Source: JAAYBT01 sp964404395 (GTDB lineage Bacteria > Bacillota > Clostridia > Acetivibrionales > DTU013). From it: a stretch of DNA of 35,753 bases. The notes beneath the pieces were generated by a model, which saw only the letters and a list, made by a program, of their open reading frames with translations, made no database searches and was not told the origin of the DNA. The first letter of the stretch is position 1, and each line of letters opens with the position of its first letter. The stretch spans positions 1 to 35,753 of the forward strand of contig CAYOKA010000007.1 of NCBI GenBank assembly GCA_964404395.1, in the 5' to 3' direction. Made by a program: the position numbers and the translations under genes. Below are positions 8,903 to 17,009 of this stretch, piece after piece.

Positions 8903-10189
8903 TTATGCAACTGCATTTTTAAGCATTGTTTCTATAAAAATGCCATAGCCCCGCGAAGGATCATTCACCAGCACGTGAGTCACCGCACCTATAATCTTGC
9001 CGTTTTGTATAATCGGGCTGCCGGACATACCCTGTACGATGCCGCCTGTACTATCCAGCAAACGCTTATCTGTAATCTTGATAATCATACCTTTGGATTC
9101 GTTCATGTTTTGCCTTGAAACCTTTTGTATCTGAATAGAATATTCTTCGATTTTTTTCCCATCGATATTTGAAAGAATTGTCGCCGCTCCTTCGGTAATT
9201 ACGGCTCTGACACCGACAGGGTATGACTTGCCGGGAATCCGCTCCATAGCACCGCTGTTGAGTTTGCCATATATGCCAATCCTACTGTTTCTTTGTATCG
9301 TACCAAGTTTATATCCATCTGCGAATATTCCCTTTAATTCGCCGGGGTCACCGGACCTCCCCATCTTCACTCCAAAAATGTTGGATTCTGTAATCTCGCC
9401 TGATTTCACAGACATAAGCGTCCCTGTATCAATATCAGTAATCCCATGACCCAATGCACCAAATTTCCCTGTATTTTCATCGTAAAAGGTTAACGTACCA
9501 ATTCCGGCTGTACTGTCTCTCACCCACAATCCAATATGGTACTGGTTATCATCTGATGATTTAGCAGGTGATACCATTGCAGTCGCGCTTCCATTCCCGT
9601 TATTATAATTTAGCTTAATGGGCTTGCCCTCGCTATTTTTGATTTCCTTGACTAATTCATCAATGCTTCCAACATATTTATCATTAATTCGAGTGATGAC
9701 ATTTCCCGGCTTTATTCCGCTGTTTCTAGCCGGAATAATTTTTTGCCCTTTATAGTCCACATCGGATATGCCTATCACCAAAATTCCCTGGAGTAGAAGC
9801 TTCACGCCTATTGTGTTACCACATGCAACCACCTGCCTGCTTGAAACAATATCCACATTCACCTTTTTGACTGGTAATACGCCAAGGAATTTTAGATTAA
9901 GCACAACCCTTCCGCCCTTGTCAGAGCTTAAAGATACAGGCTTGGAAAGTCCGGGATGGTTGTAAGATGCCTCGATGCATTTCCCGTTAATTTTCAAAAC
10001 ATCCTGGTTATCAGCTGTAATACTGATTGGAAATAAACTATCTATATCATAGGGGTATTCTTCCCCTTCAACAAGAATGATCTCATTGGGCATAGCCAAT
10101 ACGACTTTGACATAAGACACCCCGATGACAACAAATACTAGTGCTAAAGAAACTAATAAAGCCCTTCCCAAAAATGTCAGTTTTCGCAT
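8903..10189 (-). CDS. spoIVB: SpoIVB serine peptidase (S55)
   Basis: Forespore-secreted signalling protease that triggers pro-sigmaK processing in Bacillus. 428 residues: one N-terminal membrane helix (about 9-31), a PDZ domain (about 120-205; IIPARNSGIKPGNVITRIND) and an S55 peptidase domain. The likely triad is H248 (LGHGI), D374 and S389 (QGMSGSP), with spacing like that of the Bacillus enzyme. The GGAGG site lies close to the ATG and can pair with an upstream ACCTCCTG element. The gene sits between recN and spo0A, the standard order. Confidence 0.97.
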   Translation of the reverse strand: MRKLTFLGRALLVSLALVFVVIGVSYVKVVLAMPNEIILVEGEEYPYDIDSLFPISITADNQDVLKINGKCIEASYNHPGLSKPVSLSSDKGGRVVLNLKFLGVLPVKKVNVDIVSSRQVVACGNTIGVKLLLQGILVIGISDVDYKGQKIIPARNSGIKPGNVITRINDKYVGSIDELVKEIKNSEGKPIKLNYNNGNGSATAMVSPAKSSDDNQYHIGLWVRDSTAGIGTLTFYDENTGKFGALGHGITDIDTGTLMSVKSGEITESNIFGVKMGRSGDPGELKGIFADGYKLGTIQRNSRIGIYGKLNSGAMERIPGKSYPVGVRAVITEGAATILSNIDGKKIEEYSIQIQKVSRQNMNESKGMIIKITDKRLLDSTGGIVQGMSGSPIIQNGKIIGAVTHVLVNDPSRGYGIFIETMLKNAVA

Positions 10190-10263
10190 TGTTCAACCTC
10201 CTGCAAGTAAGTTAACCTTATGCAAAACCATTTATTCAAACAATAAATTGAACAGGAGGTAAA
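10190..10263 (-). promoter_or_regulatory. Possible Shine-Dalgarno-sequestering stem before spoIVB
   Basis: In minus-strand RNA, ACCTCCTG (complement of 10253-10260) is perfectly complementary to CAGGAGGT (complement of 10196-10203), which is the spoIVB ribosome site. Flanking TTCAA/TTGAA could extend the pairing across a small bulge. The 49-nt loop could hold a sporulation promoter whose transcript would lack the upstream arm. This is an inference from complementarity. Confidence 0.4.
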
Positions 10264-10273
10264 ATTGAATAGA

Positions 10274-11992
10274 TCAAGCTCGTCTCGTTTTTTTTGCGTT
10301 TGCAATCATCTCTTCGGCATATTTCAACGATATCGCAGATGCTTCGCCACTACCAATCAGTCTTGATATTTCCTTGATGATTTCTTTGTCATTAAGCTTT
10401 TTGACAATGGTTTTTGTACTGTTTTCTTCCATGATTTTTTCTATAAGATAATGATGCTCGGCCATGCAGGCAATTTGAGCCAAATGAGTGACACATATTA
10501 CCTGATGTCCACGGGATATATACGAAAGCTTCTCTCCAACCTTCTGAGCTGCCTTGCCGCTGATTCCATTATCTATCTCATCGTAAATCATTGTGGGAAT
10601 CTGGTCAATTTCAGCAAGAATTGTTTTTATAGCCAGCATAACTCTGCTCATTTCTCCACCCGAAGCAATTCGTGCCAATGGTTTTAGCGGTTCTCCCGGG
10701 TTGGCGGAAATAAGGAATTCGATCCTGTCCAGCCCATGTTGAGTAAATTTTCTTTCGCCCAAAGCGTCTAATCCATCATCAAATCGGATATCCACATGAA
10801 ATCTGGACTTCTTCATTTCTAAATCATCAAGCTGCTGCCCTATCTTATCCTCCAGTATGGATGCCGCTTCGTGGCGCTGTGTATTCAATCGACGGGAAGC
10901 ATCATACAATTGCTCCTCCAGCTTTTTCTTCGCATCACCCAAAAGAGCTGTGGATTTTTCATTTGATTCGATTTGTGCAAACTGTTCTTCCGCAGCTTCG
11001 CAGTATTGATGAACCTCAGAAATACTTGATCCATACTTTCTTTTTAGTCTATAAATCAAATCCAGGCGCTCTTCTATTTGCTCCAGAAGGTCAGGATTGC
11101 TTTCAACATTTTCGAAAGCACCCCTTAAATCGTCTGACAGATCGCCAATCTGATAAATAAAATCCTGAAGGCGCCTGTGTAAGTCATTGTAGGTATCATC
11201 CAGTTGCGAAACGTTATCCAAATGGGATACTGCCTCATTCAAGGCATCGAGGGCAGGTTTGCCGCCGGACTCTCCTGATGTAATAAGGCTATAGGCCAAA
11301 GATAGGGAGTTAGATATCTTCTCAGCATTGGCCAGCATAGTTTTTTGCTTCCTTAAATCCTCGTCCTCAGTCGCTTTAAGCTTAGCCTTTCTTATCTCAT
11401 CTATCTGAAAACGCAACAGATCCATTTTCCTTTCACGCTCGCCCGGATCTCCTGCTAATTCCTTTAATTTCGTTTTTACTTCTTTATATCGTTCAAGAAT
11501 GGAAAAATATTCATGCTTGATAGCCCTGATACTCTCGCCCCCGAACGAGTCAAGAAGCTCAATATGACTGTCTGTTTTCAGAAGTGATTGATTATCGTAT
11601 TGACCATGTAAGTCAATCAGGCGCTCGCCGATCAGCTTCATAAAAGAGGCTGCTACCATTTTACCGTTTATCCTGCAGGTATTTCTGCCCGACTGAGCAA
11701 TTTCACGGGATAGTATAAGAGTCCCATCCTCTTCCGGTTCCATTCCCATCTCATCCATGATTTCTTTTATCTGCTCAGGGTCTACTTGAAAAACTGCCTC
11801 GACCAGAGCCTTTTCCGAACCTGTTCTAATCACTTCTCTCGAAACTCTATCGCCGAGCACAGCATTGATGGAGTCAATAATAATAGACTTTCCCGCACCG
11901 GTTTCACCGGTAAGTATATTCAAACCGCTTTCCAATTCAATGCTGACCTCATCTATCAGCGCAATATCTCTAATGTTCAGCTGTAAAAGCAT
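10274..11992 (-). CDS. recN: DNA repair protein RecN
   Basis: SMC-like ATPase of double-strand-break repair, 572 residues, a usual length. Walker A GETGAGKS is at residues 29-36. Long coiled-coil arms occupy the middle (about 150-360). The ABC signature is in ARIASGGEMSRVMLAIK, Walker B is MIYDEIDNGISG, and CVTHLAQIA is the H-loop. GAGGGG lies just before the ATG. It follows argR by about 30 bp in a nadK-argR-recN-spoIVB-spo0A series common in Firmicutes. Confidence 0.97.
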   Translation of the reverse strand: MLLQLNIRDIALIDEVSIELESGLNILTGETGAGKSIIIDSINAVLGDRVSREVIRTGSEKALVEAVFQVDPEQIKEIMDEMGMEPEEDGTLILSREIAQSGRNTCRINGKMVAASFMKLIGERLIDLHGQYDNQSLLKTDSHIELLDSFGGESIRAIKHEYFSILERYKEVKTKLKELAGDPGERERKMDLLRFQIDEIRKAKLKATEDEDLRKQKTMLANAEKISNSLSLAYSLITSGESGGKPALDALNEAVSHLDNVSQLDDTYNDLHRRLQDFIYQIGDLSDDLRGAFENVESNPDLLEQIEERLDLIYRLKRKYGSSISEVHQYCEAAEEQFAQIESNEKSTALLGDAKKKLEEQLYDASRRLNTQRHEAASILEDKIGQQLDDLEMKKSRFHVDIRFDDGLDALGERKFTQHGLDRIEFLISANPGEPLKPLARIASGGEMSRVMLAIKTILAEIDQIPTMIYDEIDNGISGKAAQKVGEKLSYISRGHQVICVTHLAQIACMAEHHYLIEKIMEENSTKTIVKKLNDKEIIKEISRLIGSGEASAISLKYAEEMIANAKKTRRA

Positions 11993-12024
11993 ATTCCCCT
12001 CAAAAATTTATATTCATTTTGTAT

Positions 12025-12474
12025 TCACTTAATCATCTTGCTTAGCTTATTCACGAGCTCTTCGGCAATTAATTCTGCTCTGCACACAATCAGAATCGTA
12101 TCATCCCCGGCTATAGTTCCTACTATTTCAGGCCACTTTAGCGCATCCACAGCAGAAGCCGATGCCTGCGCCATTCCCGGTAGTGTTCTCACCACAACTA
12201 TGTTATTTGCGTAATCACACCTTACAAATGATTCTGTAAAAATGGTCAATAATTTGTTGGTAATGGAGCCCTCAGTATGAGAAACAGGGGCATATCTGTA
12301 GTGCTCATCGTCCAACATAACCTTAATAAGCCGTAGCTCCTTGATATCTCTGGAGATAGTGGCCTGCGTGACATCCATTCCGCACTCCTTCAGCTTGTCG
12401 GCCAGCTCCTCCTGTGTCTCAATCTGATATTTTTCAATCAGCTCCAGAATCTTCGCATGTCTACTATATTTCAT
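12025..12474 (-). CDS. argR: Arginine repressor ArgR/AhrC
   Basis: 149 residues. The N-terminal winged helix (about 1-65) shows TQEELADKLKECGMDVTQAT then ISRDIKELRLIKV. The C-terminal hexamerisation/arginine-binding domain contains the usual VGTIAGDDTILIVCR. It represses arginine biosynthesis and activates catabolism when arginine is bound. Its start overlaps the end of nadK by 11 bp, so translation is probably coupled; the ribosome site is weak (GAGAG region). Confidence 0.97.
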   Translation of the reverse strand: MKYSRHAKILELIEKYQIETQEELADKLKECGMDVTQATISRDIKELRLIKVMLDDEHYRYAPVSHTEGSITNKLLTIFTESFVRCDYANNIVVVRTLPGMAQASASAVDALKWPEIVGTIAGDDTILIVCRAELIAEELVNKLSKMIK

Positions 12475-13345
12475 TTTTTCTCAAGCTCTCTCCTCTAAAA
12501 TATATTTTTGTTCTAAGTATATTAAAGAAATTACTTGGGTTCATTTTAATAATTTTTGTACAATAGTGAGATTTGCTAATCTCGATGATATCGCCGCCGC
12601 CAATGGCATGCCCTTCCTGCCCATCCGGTGTCACCATTGCACCGTATTCGTAGTCTTCCTCCACAATTGCTTTTACGACACTGTCAGACTTGGTCACAAA
12701 GGATCTTGAATACAAAATGTGCGGACATATGGGGGTTATGATGAGTAATTCCGTATCCGGTTCAACAATGGGCCCGCCCGCTGATAATGAATATGCGGTT
12801 GAACCGGTGGGGCTTGATATAATCACACCGTCTCCGGGGAAATTATCAACGAAAGTATCGTTTACATATGCCTTAATATGAATTATTCTGGAAAGGGCGC
12901 CCCTTCCGATTACGAAATCATTGAGCGCAATATCCTTTATCGGCGGCTTGTCCCTTTTATGGATAAGGGCATCAAGCATCATTCTTTCCTCAATTTCATA
13001 ATTTCCGCTAAAGAGCTTTCCAATAGATAAATCAATGTCATCCTTTTCTACTTCAGTCAGGAAACCCAGGTTTCCAAGGTTGATACCGAGGATGGGTATA
13101 TCCTTTCTGTAGACCTTTCTGGCTACCTTCAAGAAGGTTCCGTCGCCTCCCAGGCATACTACCATATCGCTTTGTGCAATCATTCCGTCATCACTCCCAC
13201 ATGGTATTCCCATGCCGGATTCCTTCGCAAGCCGGGCAGACATCAATGCGCTGCCGCCATGCTTTGTAATGCTTTCTGCAAGAAGCTTTGTATATACATA
13301 ATCAACATCTCTGTCCCCATTTGTAAAAATGCCGATTCTTTTCAT
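12464..13345 (-). CDS. nadK: NAD kinase
   Basis: Phosphorylates NAD to NADP in the cytoplasm. 293 residues. LGGDGTFLKVAR (GGDGT at 66-70) is the ATP/NAD-binding signature. NFPGDGVIISSPTGSTAYSL and SAGGPIV form the second conserved region, and VTPDGQEGHAI is near the C-terminus. GGAGG lies 6 bases before the ATG. It begins a nadK-argR-recN run with its own probable promoter and a structured leader. Confidence 0.97.
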   Translation of the reverse strand: MKRIGIFTNGDRDVDYVYTKLLAESITKHGGSALMSARLAKESGMGIPCGSDDGMIAQSDMVVCLGGDGTFLKVARKVYRKDIPILGINLGNLGFLTEVEKDDIDLSIGKLFSGNYEIEERMMLDALIHKRDKPPIKDIALNDFVIGRGALSRIIHIKAYVNDTFVDNFPGDGVIISSPTGSTAYSLSAGGPIVEPDTELLIITPICPHILYSRSFVTKSDSVVKAIVEEDYEYGAMVTPDGQEGHAIGGGDIIEISKSHYCTKIIKMNPSNFFNILRTKIYFRGESLRKNEI

Positions 13346-13391
13346 CTAATCCTCCAAGACTGCTAACTATAAGCGGTTTTCAAGTGCCGGA

Positions 13392-13434
13392 AAACGTCAC
13401 ATCGCTCCTGAGCGAATTTCTAAATGGGACGTTT
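13392..13434 (-). promoter_or_regulatory. Structured 5' leader element of nadK
   Basis: Minus-strand RNA has a perfect outer stem AAACGTC/GACGTTT (arms 13428-13434 and 13392-13398) that encloses an inner CGCT/AGCG hairpin (13403-13414). It would begin within a few bases of the predicted transcription start. I do not recognise it as a known riboswitch. Confidence 0.4.
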
Positions 13435-13446
13435 CTCTGTTAACAT

Positions 13447-13475
13447 ATTATACCGTATATTTATTCAAAAAACAA
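13447..13475 (-). promoter_or_regulatory. Probable sigmaA promoter of nadK-argR-recN
   Basis: -35 TTGTTT (13470-13475) and a perfect -10 TATAAT (13447-13452) are spaced by 17 bp on the minus strand, about 100 bases upstream of the nadK ATG and downstream of the repeat cluster. Confidence 0.6.
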
Positions 13476-13486
13476 TTAAACACCGC

Positions 13487-13518
13487 GGGGACGGTCTCTC
13501 AGTGGGGACGGTTCTCCC
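13487..13518. repeat. Two copies of the GGGGACGGTTCTC repeat
   Basis: GGGGACGGTCTCTC (13487-13500) and GGGGACGGTTCTCCC (13504-13518) lie head to tail between nadK and tlyA. The same motif recurs at 23536-23549 and 23693-23707 (inverted) and at 27906-27918. A dispersed short repeat of this kind is REP-like. Confidence 0.75.
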
Positions 13519-13525
13519 AAAGCAT

Positions 13526-13554
13526 GGTGACGGTTCTTCGGAAGAACTGTCACC
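13526..13554. repeat. REP-like palindrome touching the tlyA stop codon
   Basis: Inverted repeat with 13-bp arms, GGTGACGGTTCTT and AAGAACTGTCACC, one G-U position and a 3-base loop. It is a diverged copy of the adjacent GGGGACGGTTCTC motif and abuts the tlyA TAG (13555-13557). It could act as an mRNA 3'-end hairpin, but no U-run follows. Confidence 0.75.
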
Positions 13555-14370
13555 CTAGATATCCAGCTCATCATGAGAAGCCTGTACAGTTTTGTCTATA
13601 TTGGGCAATATTTCCCGCATATCACTTAATCCGTCCTCTAAAGACAAATAGCATAAATATTCAATGTTTCCCTCCGGACCCTTTATCGGCGAATAAGTGA
13701 TGCCTTTAAGCAGAAATCCTATGGCGACTGCAAATGTCACCACATCCTCCACAACCTGCCGGTGAATTGAAATGTCCCGTACGACACCATGCTTTCCTAC
13801 CTTATCACGGCCCGCCTCAAACTGTGGCTTGATTAAGCACAGCACCTCGCCCTTTTCCTGGTTGAGCAGCGTATATACTGTTGGAAGCACTTTTTTTAAT
13901 GAAATAAATGAAACATCTATTGACACGAAATCCGCTATGATTCCAACTTCCTCCGGCTTAACATAGCGTATATTTGTTCTTTCCATATTGATGACGCGTT
14001 CATCATTCCTTATTTTCCAAGCCAATTGGCCATATCCTACATCGATAGCAACAACCTTTACCGCACCGTTTTTTAGCATACAATCGGTAAATCCGCCTGT
14101 AGAAGCACCCACATCAATGGCTGTTTTCCCTTCAAGCTCAATGTTGAATTCACTAATTGCCTTCTCCAGCTTCAAGCCGCCTCTGCTTACATAGGGGTTC
14201 ATGTTTTCCTTTAACTCAATCTTTGCATCTACATCGTAACTGCTACCGGCTTTATCGGCTCGCTGCCCATCCACAAAAACAAGTCCTGCCATAATAGAGC
14301 TCTTCGCCCTTTCACGGCTTACACACAGGCCTTTTCGAACCAACAGTACATCTAACCTTTCTTTCCCCAA
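13555..14370 (-). CDS. tlyA: TlyA-family rRNA 2'-O-methyltransferase/hemolysin-like
   Basis: 271 residues. An N-terminal S4 RNA-binding domain (about 3-60; LDVLLVRKGLCVSRERAKSS) precedes an FtsJ-like Rossmann methyltransferase with AIDVGASTGGFTDCML as SAM site and FVSIDVSFISL. Family members 2'-O-methylate cytidines in 16S and/or 23S rRNA. I place the start at TTG 14370 because GGGAGGT lies 6 bases upstream and the protein then begins like other family members. A longer in-frame TTG at 14409 would add 13 residues and lacks a comparable site. It follows dxs closely, the usual Firmicute order. Confidence 0.93.
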   Translation of the reverse strand: MGKERLDVLLVRKGLCVSRERAKSSIMAGLVFVDGQRADKAGSSYDVDAKIELKENMNPYVSRGGLKLEKAISEFNIELEGKTAIDVGASTGGFTDCMLKNGAVKVVAIDVGYGQLAWKIRNDERVINMERTNIRYVKPEEVGIIADFVSIDVSFISLKKVLPTVYTLLNQEKGEVLCLIKPQFEAGRDKVGKHGVVRDISIHRQVVEDVVTFAVAIGFLLKGITYSPIKGPEGNIEYLCYLSLEDGLSDMREILPNIDKTVQASHDELDI

Positions 14371-14422
14371 TAATCTACCTCCCGGGATTAGCCGCTTATA
14401 GGTTTCCAAATAATTATCATAC

Positions 14423-16330
14423 CTATTTCCCCTCGAGCATCCTTACTATATCATGACTTATTGTTACAGCATCAAGACCGTATTTCTCAAAGATCTTTGC
14501 CCTACTCCCATGAGTAATCGGGATGTCCGGGAAGCCAAATACTCCGCTCTTCACTTTCATACCGTTTTTGCTGACGAGCTCCAGGATATTACTGCCGAAT
14601 CCGCCCTGAATACAGTTGTCTTCAATCGTGGCCAATGCACTTGTTTTGACGACACTTTCAAGAATCATTCTCGCATCAAGGGGCTTAACAAATCTCGCGT
14701 TGATAATCTCAGCATGTATACCCTTTTTCAAGAGCAGGCTGGCCACCTGCAAGGCAATTTCTACCATGTTTCCCACTGCCGCAATTGTTATATCCTCACC
14801 TGTAAGAAGCTTGACCCCTGTACCGTACTGAATCGGATTGGACTGGGCAAGCTGCCTTTTTCCGGTGCCACGGGGGTATCTGACTGCGATTGGACCCTCA
14901 TGGCTAAACACAGCAAAATCCAGCATCTGTTCAAACTCATTGTAGTCACAGGGCACAGCAATTGTCATGTTCGGTATAGAGCTTAAATATGACAGATCGT
15001 AAATCCCCTGATGCGTTTCGCCATCTTCACCTACAAGACCCGCTCTGTCAATGGCAAAGACAACATGAAGATTTTGGAGTGCAACATCATGAAGTATCTG
15101 ATCATATGCTCGCTGCAAAAAAGTAGAATAGATTGCCACGACTGGCTTAACTCCTGCCCTGGCCAGTCCTGCAGCAAATGTTACTGCATGCTGTTCCGCT
15201 ATCCCCACATCAAAAAACCTTCCTGAATACAGCTTAGAAAACTCATCCAGCCCCGTTCCCGATGTCATTGCAGCCGTAATCGCCGCAAGCTTCGGTTCTC
15301 TTTCAGCCATTTCCATCATCTTCTTGCCGAAAACATCTGAATAGCATGCACCGTTACTTACCTTAACCTCGCCCGTTTGAATTTCAAAGGGTGCCACTCC
15401 ATGAAAATTCTGGGGTTTATCTTCAGCGTAGCTGTATCCCTTCCCCTTCTGTGTCATCACATGGATAAGCACAGGCCCTTTAAGTCCTCTGGCCCGGGAA
15501 ATAACCGTCGTTAGCTCGTCAATATCATGTCCATCAATGGGACCGATATACTTTAGCCCCAGATCTTCGAAAATGATACCGGGCATAACCATATACTTTA
15601 TCGTTCCCTTGGCACGATCCAAGGCACGAGCAGCAAACTTTCCTACCGAAGAAAATTTGTTCAGAAATATATCCAGATCCTCTTTCGCTTTATAATAAAT
15701 AGGCTGTGTTCTGATTTTGCTAAGATGGCGTGAAAGTCCTCCTACATTTTTATTGATAGACATTTCATTATCATTAAGTATAATAATCAGGTCATTAGGT
15801 GATCGTCCGGCATCATTCAATGCCTCAAATGCCATACCGCCGGTCATCGCTCCATCGCCTATCACCGCCACTACCGAATAATCCTCATTAAGCAAGTCCC
15901 TTGCCTTGGCAAATCCCAGCGCTGCAGAAATGGAAGTGCTGCTATGTCCCGTATTAAAGCAATCGCAATCGCTCTCACAGCTCTTTGGGAAGCCTGAAAT
16001 ACCATCAATCTTGCGTAATGTATTAAACTGTTCCTTACGTCCTGTGATTATCTTGTGGACGTAAGACTGATGTCCCACATCCCAAATAATTTTGTCCCGA
16101 GGGGTGTCAAATATCTTATGTAGCGCCAGCGTCAATTCAACAACACCAAGATTTGAAGCTAGGTGCCCCCCTGTAATAGAAACCTCTTCAATCAAAAACT
16201 GTCTAATCTGTTCAGCAAGGGTTTCCAATTGCCCCAGATTAAGCTTTTTGACATCATCGGACGAGTATATATGATCGAGCAGGCTTTCCTTCTCGTCTTT
16301 ATTCTTATTTGATTGATTTTTACTTAACAT
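14423..16330 (-). CDS. dxs: 1-deoxy-D-xylulose-5-phosphate synthase
   Basis: First enzyme of the MEP isoprenoid pathway: condenses pyruvate and glyceraldehyde 3-phosphate using thiamine diphosphate. 635 residues, normal. GGHLASNLG (54-62), the thiamine motif GDGAMTGGMAFEALNDAG with the later NDN (about 158-187), and the transketolase pyrimidine and C-terminal blocks (FDVGIAEQHAV; RAGLVGEDGETHQG) are intact. Its ATG overlaps the end of oapA by 11 bp. Together with ispA about 2 kb upstream it frames the OLE RNA with isoprenoid genes. Confidence 0.98.
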   Translation of the reverse strand: MLSKNQSNKNKDEKESLLDHIYSSDDVKKLNLGQLETLAEQIRQFLIEEVSITGGHLASNLGVVELTLALHKIFDTPRDKIIWDVGHQSYVHKIITGRKEQFNTLRKIDGISGFPKSCESDCDCFNTGHSSTSISAALGFAKARDLLNEDYSVVAVIGDGAMTGGMAFEALNDAGRSPNDLIIILNDNEMSINKNVGGLSRHLSKIRTQPIYYKAKEDLDIFLNKFSSVGKFAARALDRAKGTIKYMVMPGIIFEDLGLKYIGPIDGHDIDELTTVISRARGLKGPVLIHVMTQKGKGYSYAEDKPQNFHGVAPFEIQTGEVKVSNGACYSDVFGKKMMEMAEREPKLAAITAAMTSGTGLDEFSKLYSGRFFDVGIAEQHAVTFAAGLARAGVKPVVAIYSTFLQRAYDQILHDVALQNLHVVFAIDRAGLVGEDGETHQGIYDLSYLSSIPNMTIAVPCDYNEFEQMLDFAVFSHEGPIAVRYPRGTGKRQLAQSNPIQYGTGVKLLTGEDITIAAVGNMVEIALQVASLLLKKGIHAEIINARFVKPLDARMILESVVKTSALATIEDNCIQGGFGSNILELVSKNGMKVKSGVFGFPDIPITHGSRAKIFEKYGLDAVTISHDIVRMLEGK

Positions 16331-16955
16331 TGACTAATTTCCTTTTTCTCTTGAAATTAAATAATTTTCCTTTGATAAAGCTAATTACAACACTAACCTT
16401 ATATATTATATAATTACTGTTGCGAAGTGCAATCGTTTTTCCAAGCGCCTTTCCGCCTACCGTTAACGCAGTAATCAACCCGGCCATTACAAGCTCGGCC
16501 ACTGTCGCACCTTTTTGGTTTCCGACAATTCTTATAATAATATAGGCACCTGCTGCCCCGCTGATAATACCGCATATATCCCCAATGACATCATTGCATA
16601 CATTAGAAACCTTGTCTGCATTTCGTATAAGCTTTATAGCCTGTTTAGCTCCGGACAGTTTTCTTGAGGCCATCGCATGAAAAGGCGTTTCTTTGGCAGC
16701 CGTCACCGCGGTCCCAATAATATCAAAGACAATATTTATTAAAATAATTATAGAAATAACTAAAAGAGCTATGATTATTCCGGCTTCCTGTAAGACTCTT
16801 GAAGAAGCAACCGTTAAAACTGCGGAAACGATAAAAGACAAAACTGTTACAGTTATAATCCAAATAAGATCATTCTTTTTTGAACCGGCAACCTTAGATT
16901 TTGATTTAAACTTAATCTTTTTATTATCTTCAGGATGCCTGTTATGGTCAACCAC
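16320..16955 (-). CDS. oapA: Small membrane protein, probable OLE-associated protein OapA
   Basis: 211 residues with four predicted membrane segments (about 29-51, 59-87, 118-144, 151-176), a lysine-rich N-terminus (12-27) and a basic tail (195-207). The third segment starts with an aspartate series D114-X7-D122-X3-D126. The stretch ETPFHAMASRKLSGAKQA is reminiscent of CNNM/DUF21 transporters. It lies directly downstream of the OLE-like RNA and overlaps dxs by 11 bp, exactly where OapA, the membrane partner that holds OLE RNA, is encoded in other Firmicutes. Start is GTG with GGAGG six bases upstream. Identification rests on context, size and topology. Confidence 0.82.
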   Translation of the reverse strand: MVDHNRHPEDNKKIKFKSKSKVAGSKKNDLIWIITVTVLSFIVSAVLTVASSRVLQEAGIIIALLVISIIILINIVFDIIGTAVTAAKETPFHAMASRKLSGAKQAIKLIRNADKVSNVCNDVIGDICGIISGAAGAYIIIRIVGNQKGATVAELVMAGLITALTVGGKALGKTIALRNSNYIIYKVSVVISFIKGKLFNFKRKRKLVNVK

Positions 16956-16974
16956 TGATAACCTCCAAATTTTT

Positions 16975-17000
16975 AGGGGGACACAATGAAGTGCCCCCCT
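16975..17000 (-). other. Perfect 10-bp hairpin between OLE RNA and oapA
   Basis: Minus-strand RNA AGGGGGGCAC, loop TTCATT, then GTGTCCCCCT; ten base pairs including one G-U. It is not followed by a U-run, and the oapA GGAGG site starts about 10 bases later. It may mark the 3' boundary of the OLE RNA or a processing/stability element. Confidence 0.65.
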
Positions 17001-17009
17001 CCATTAAAA

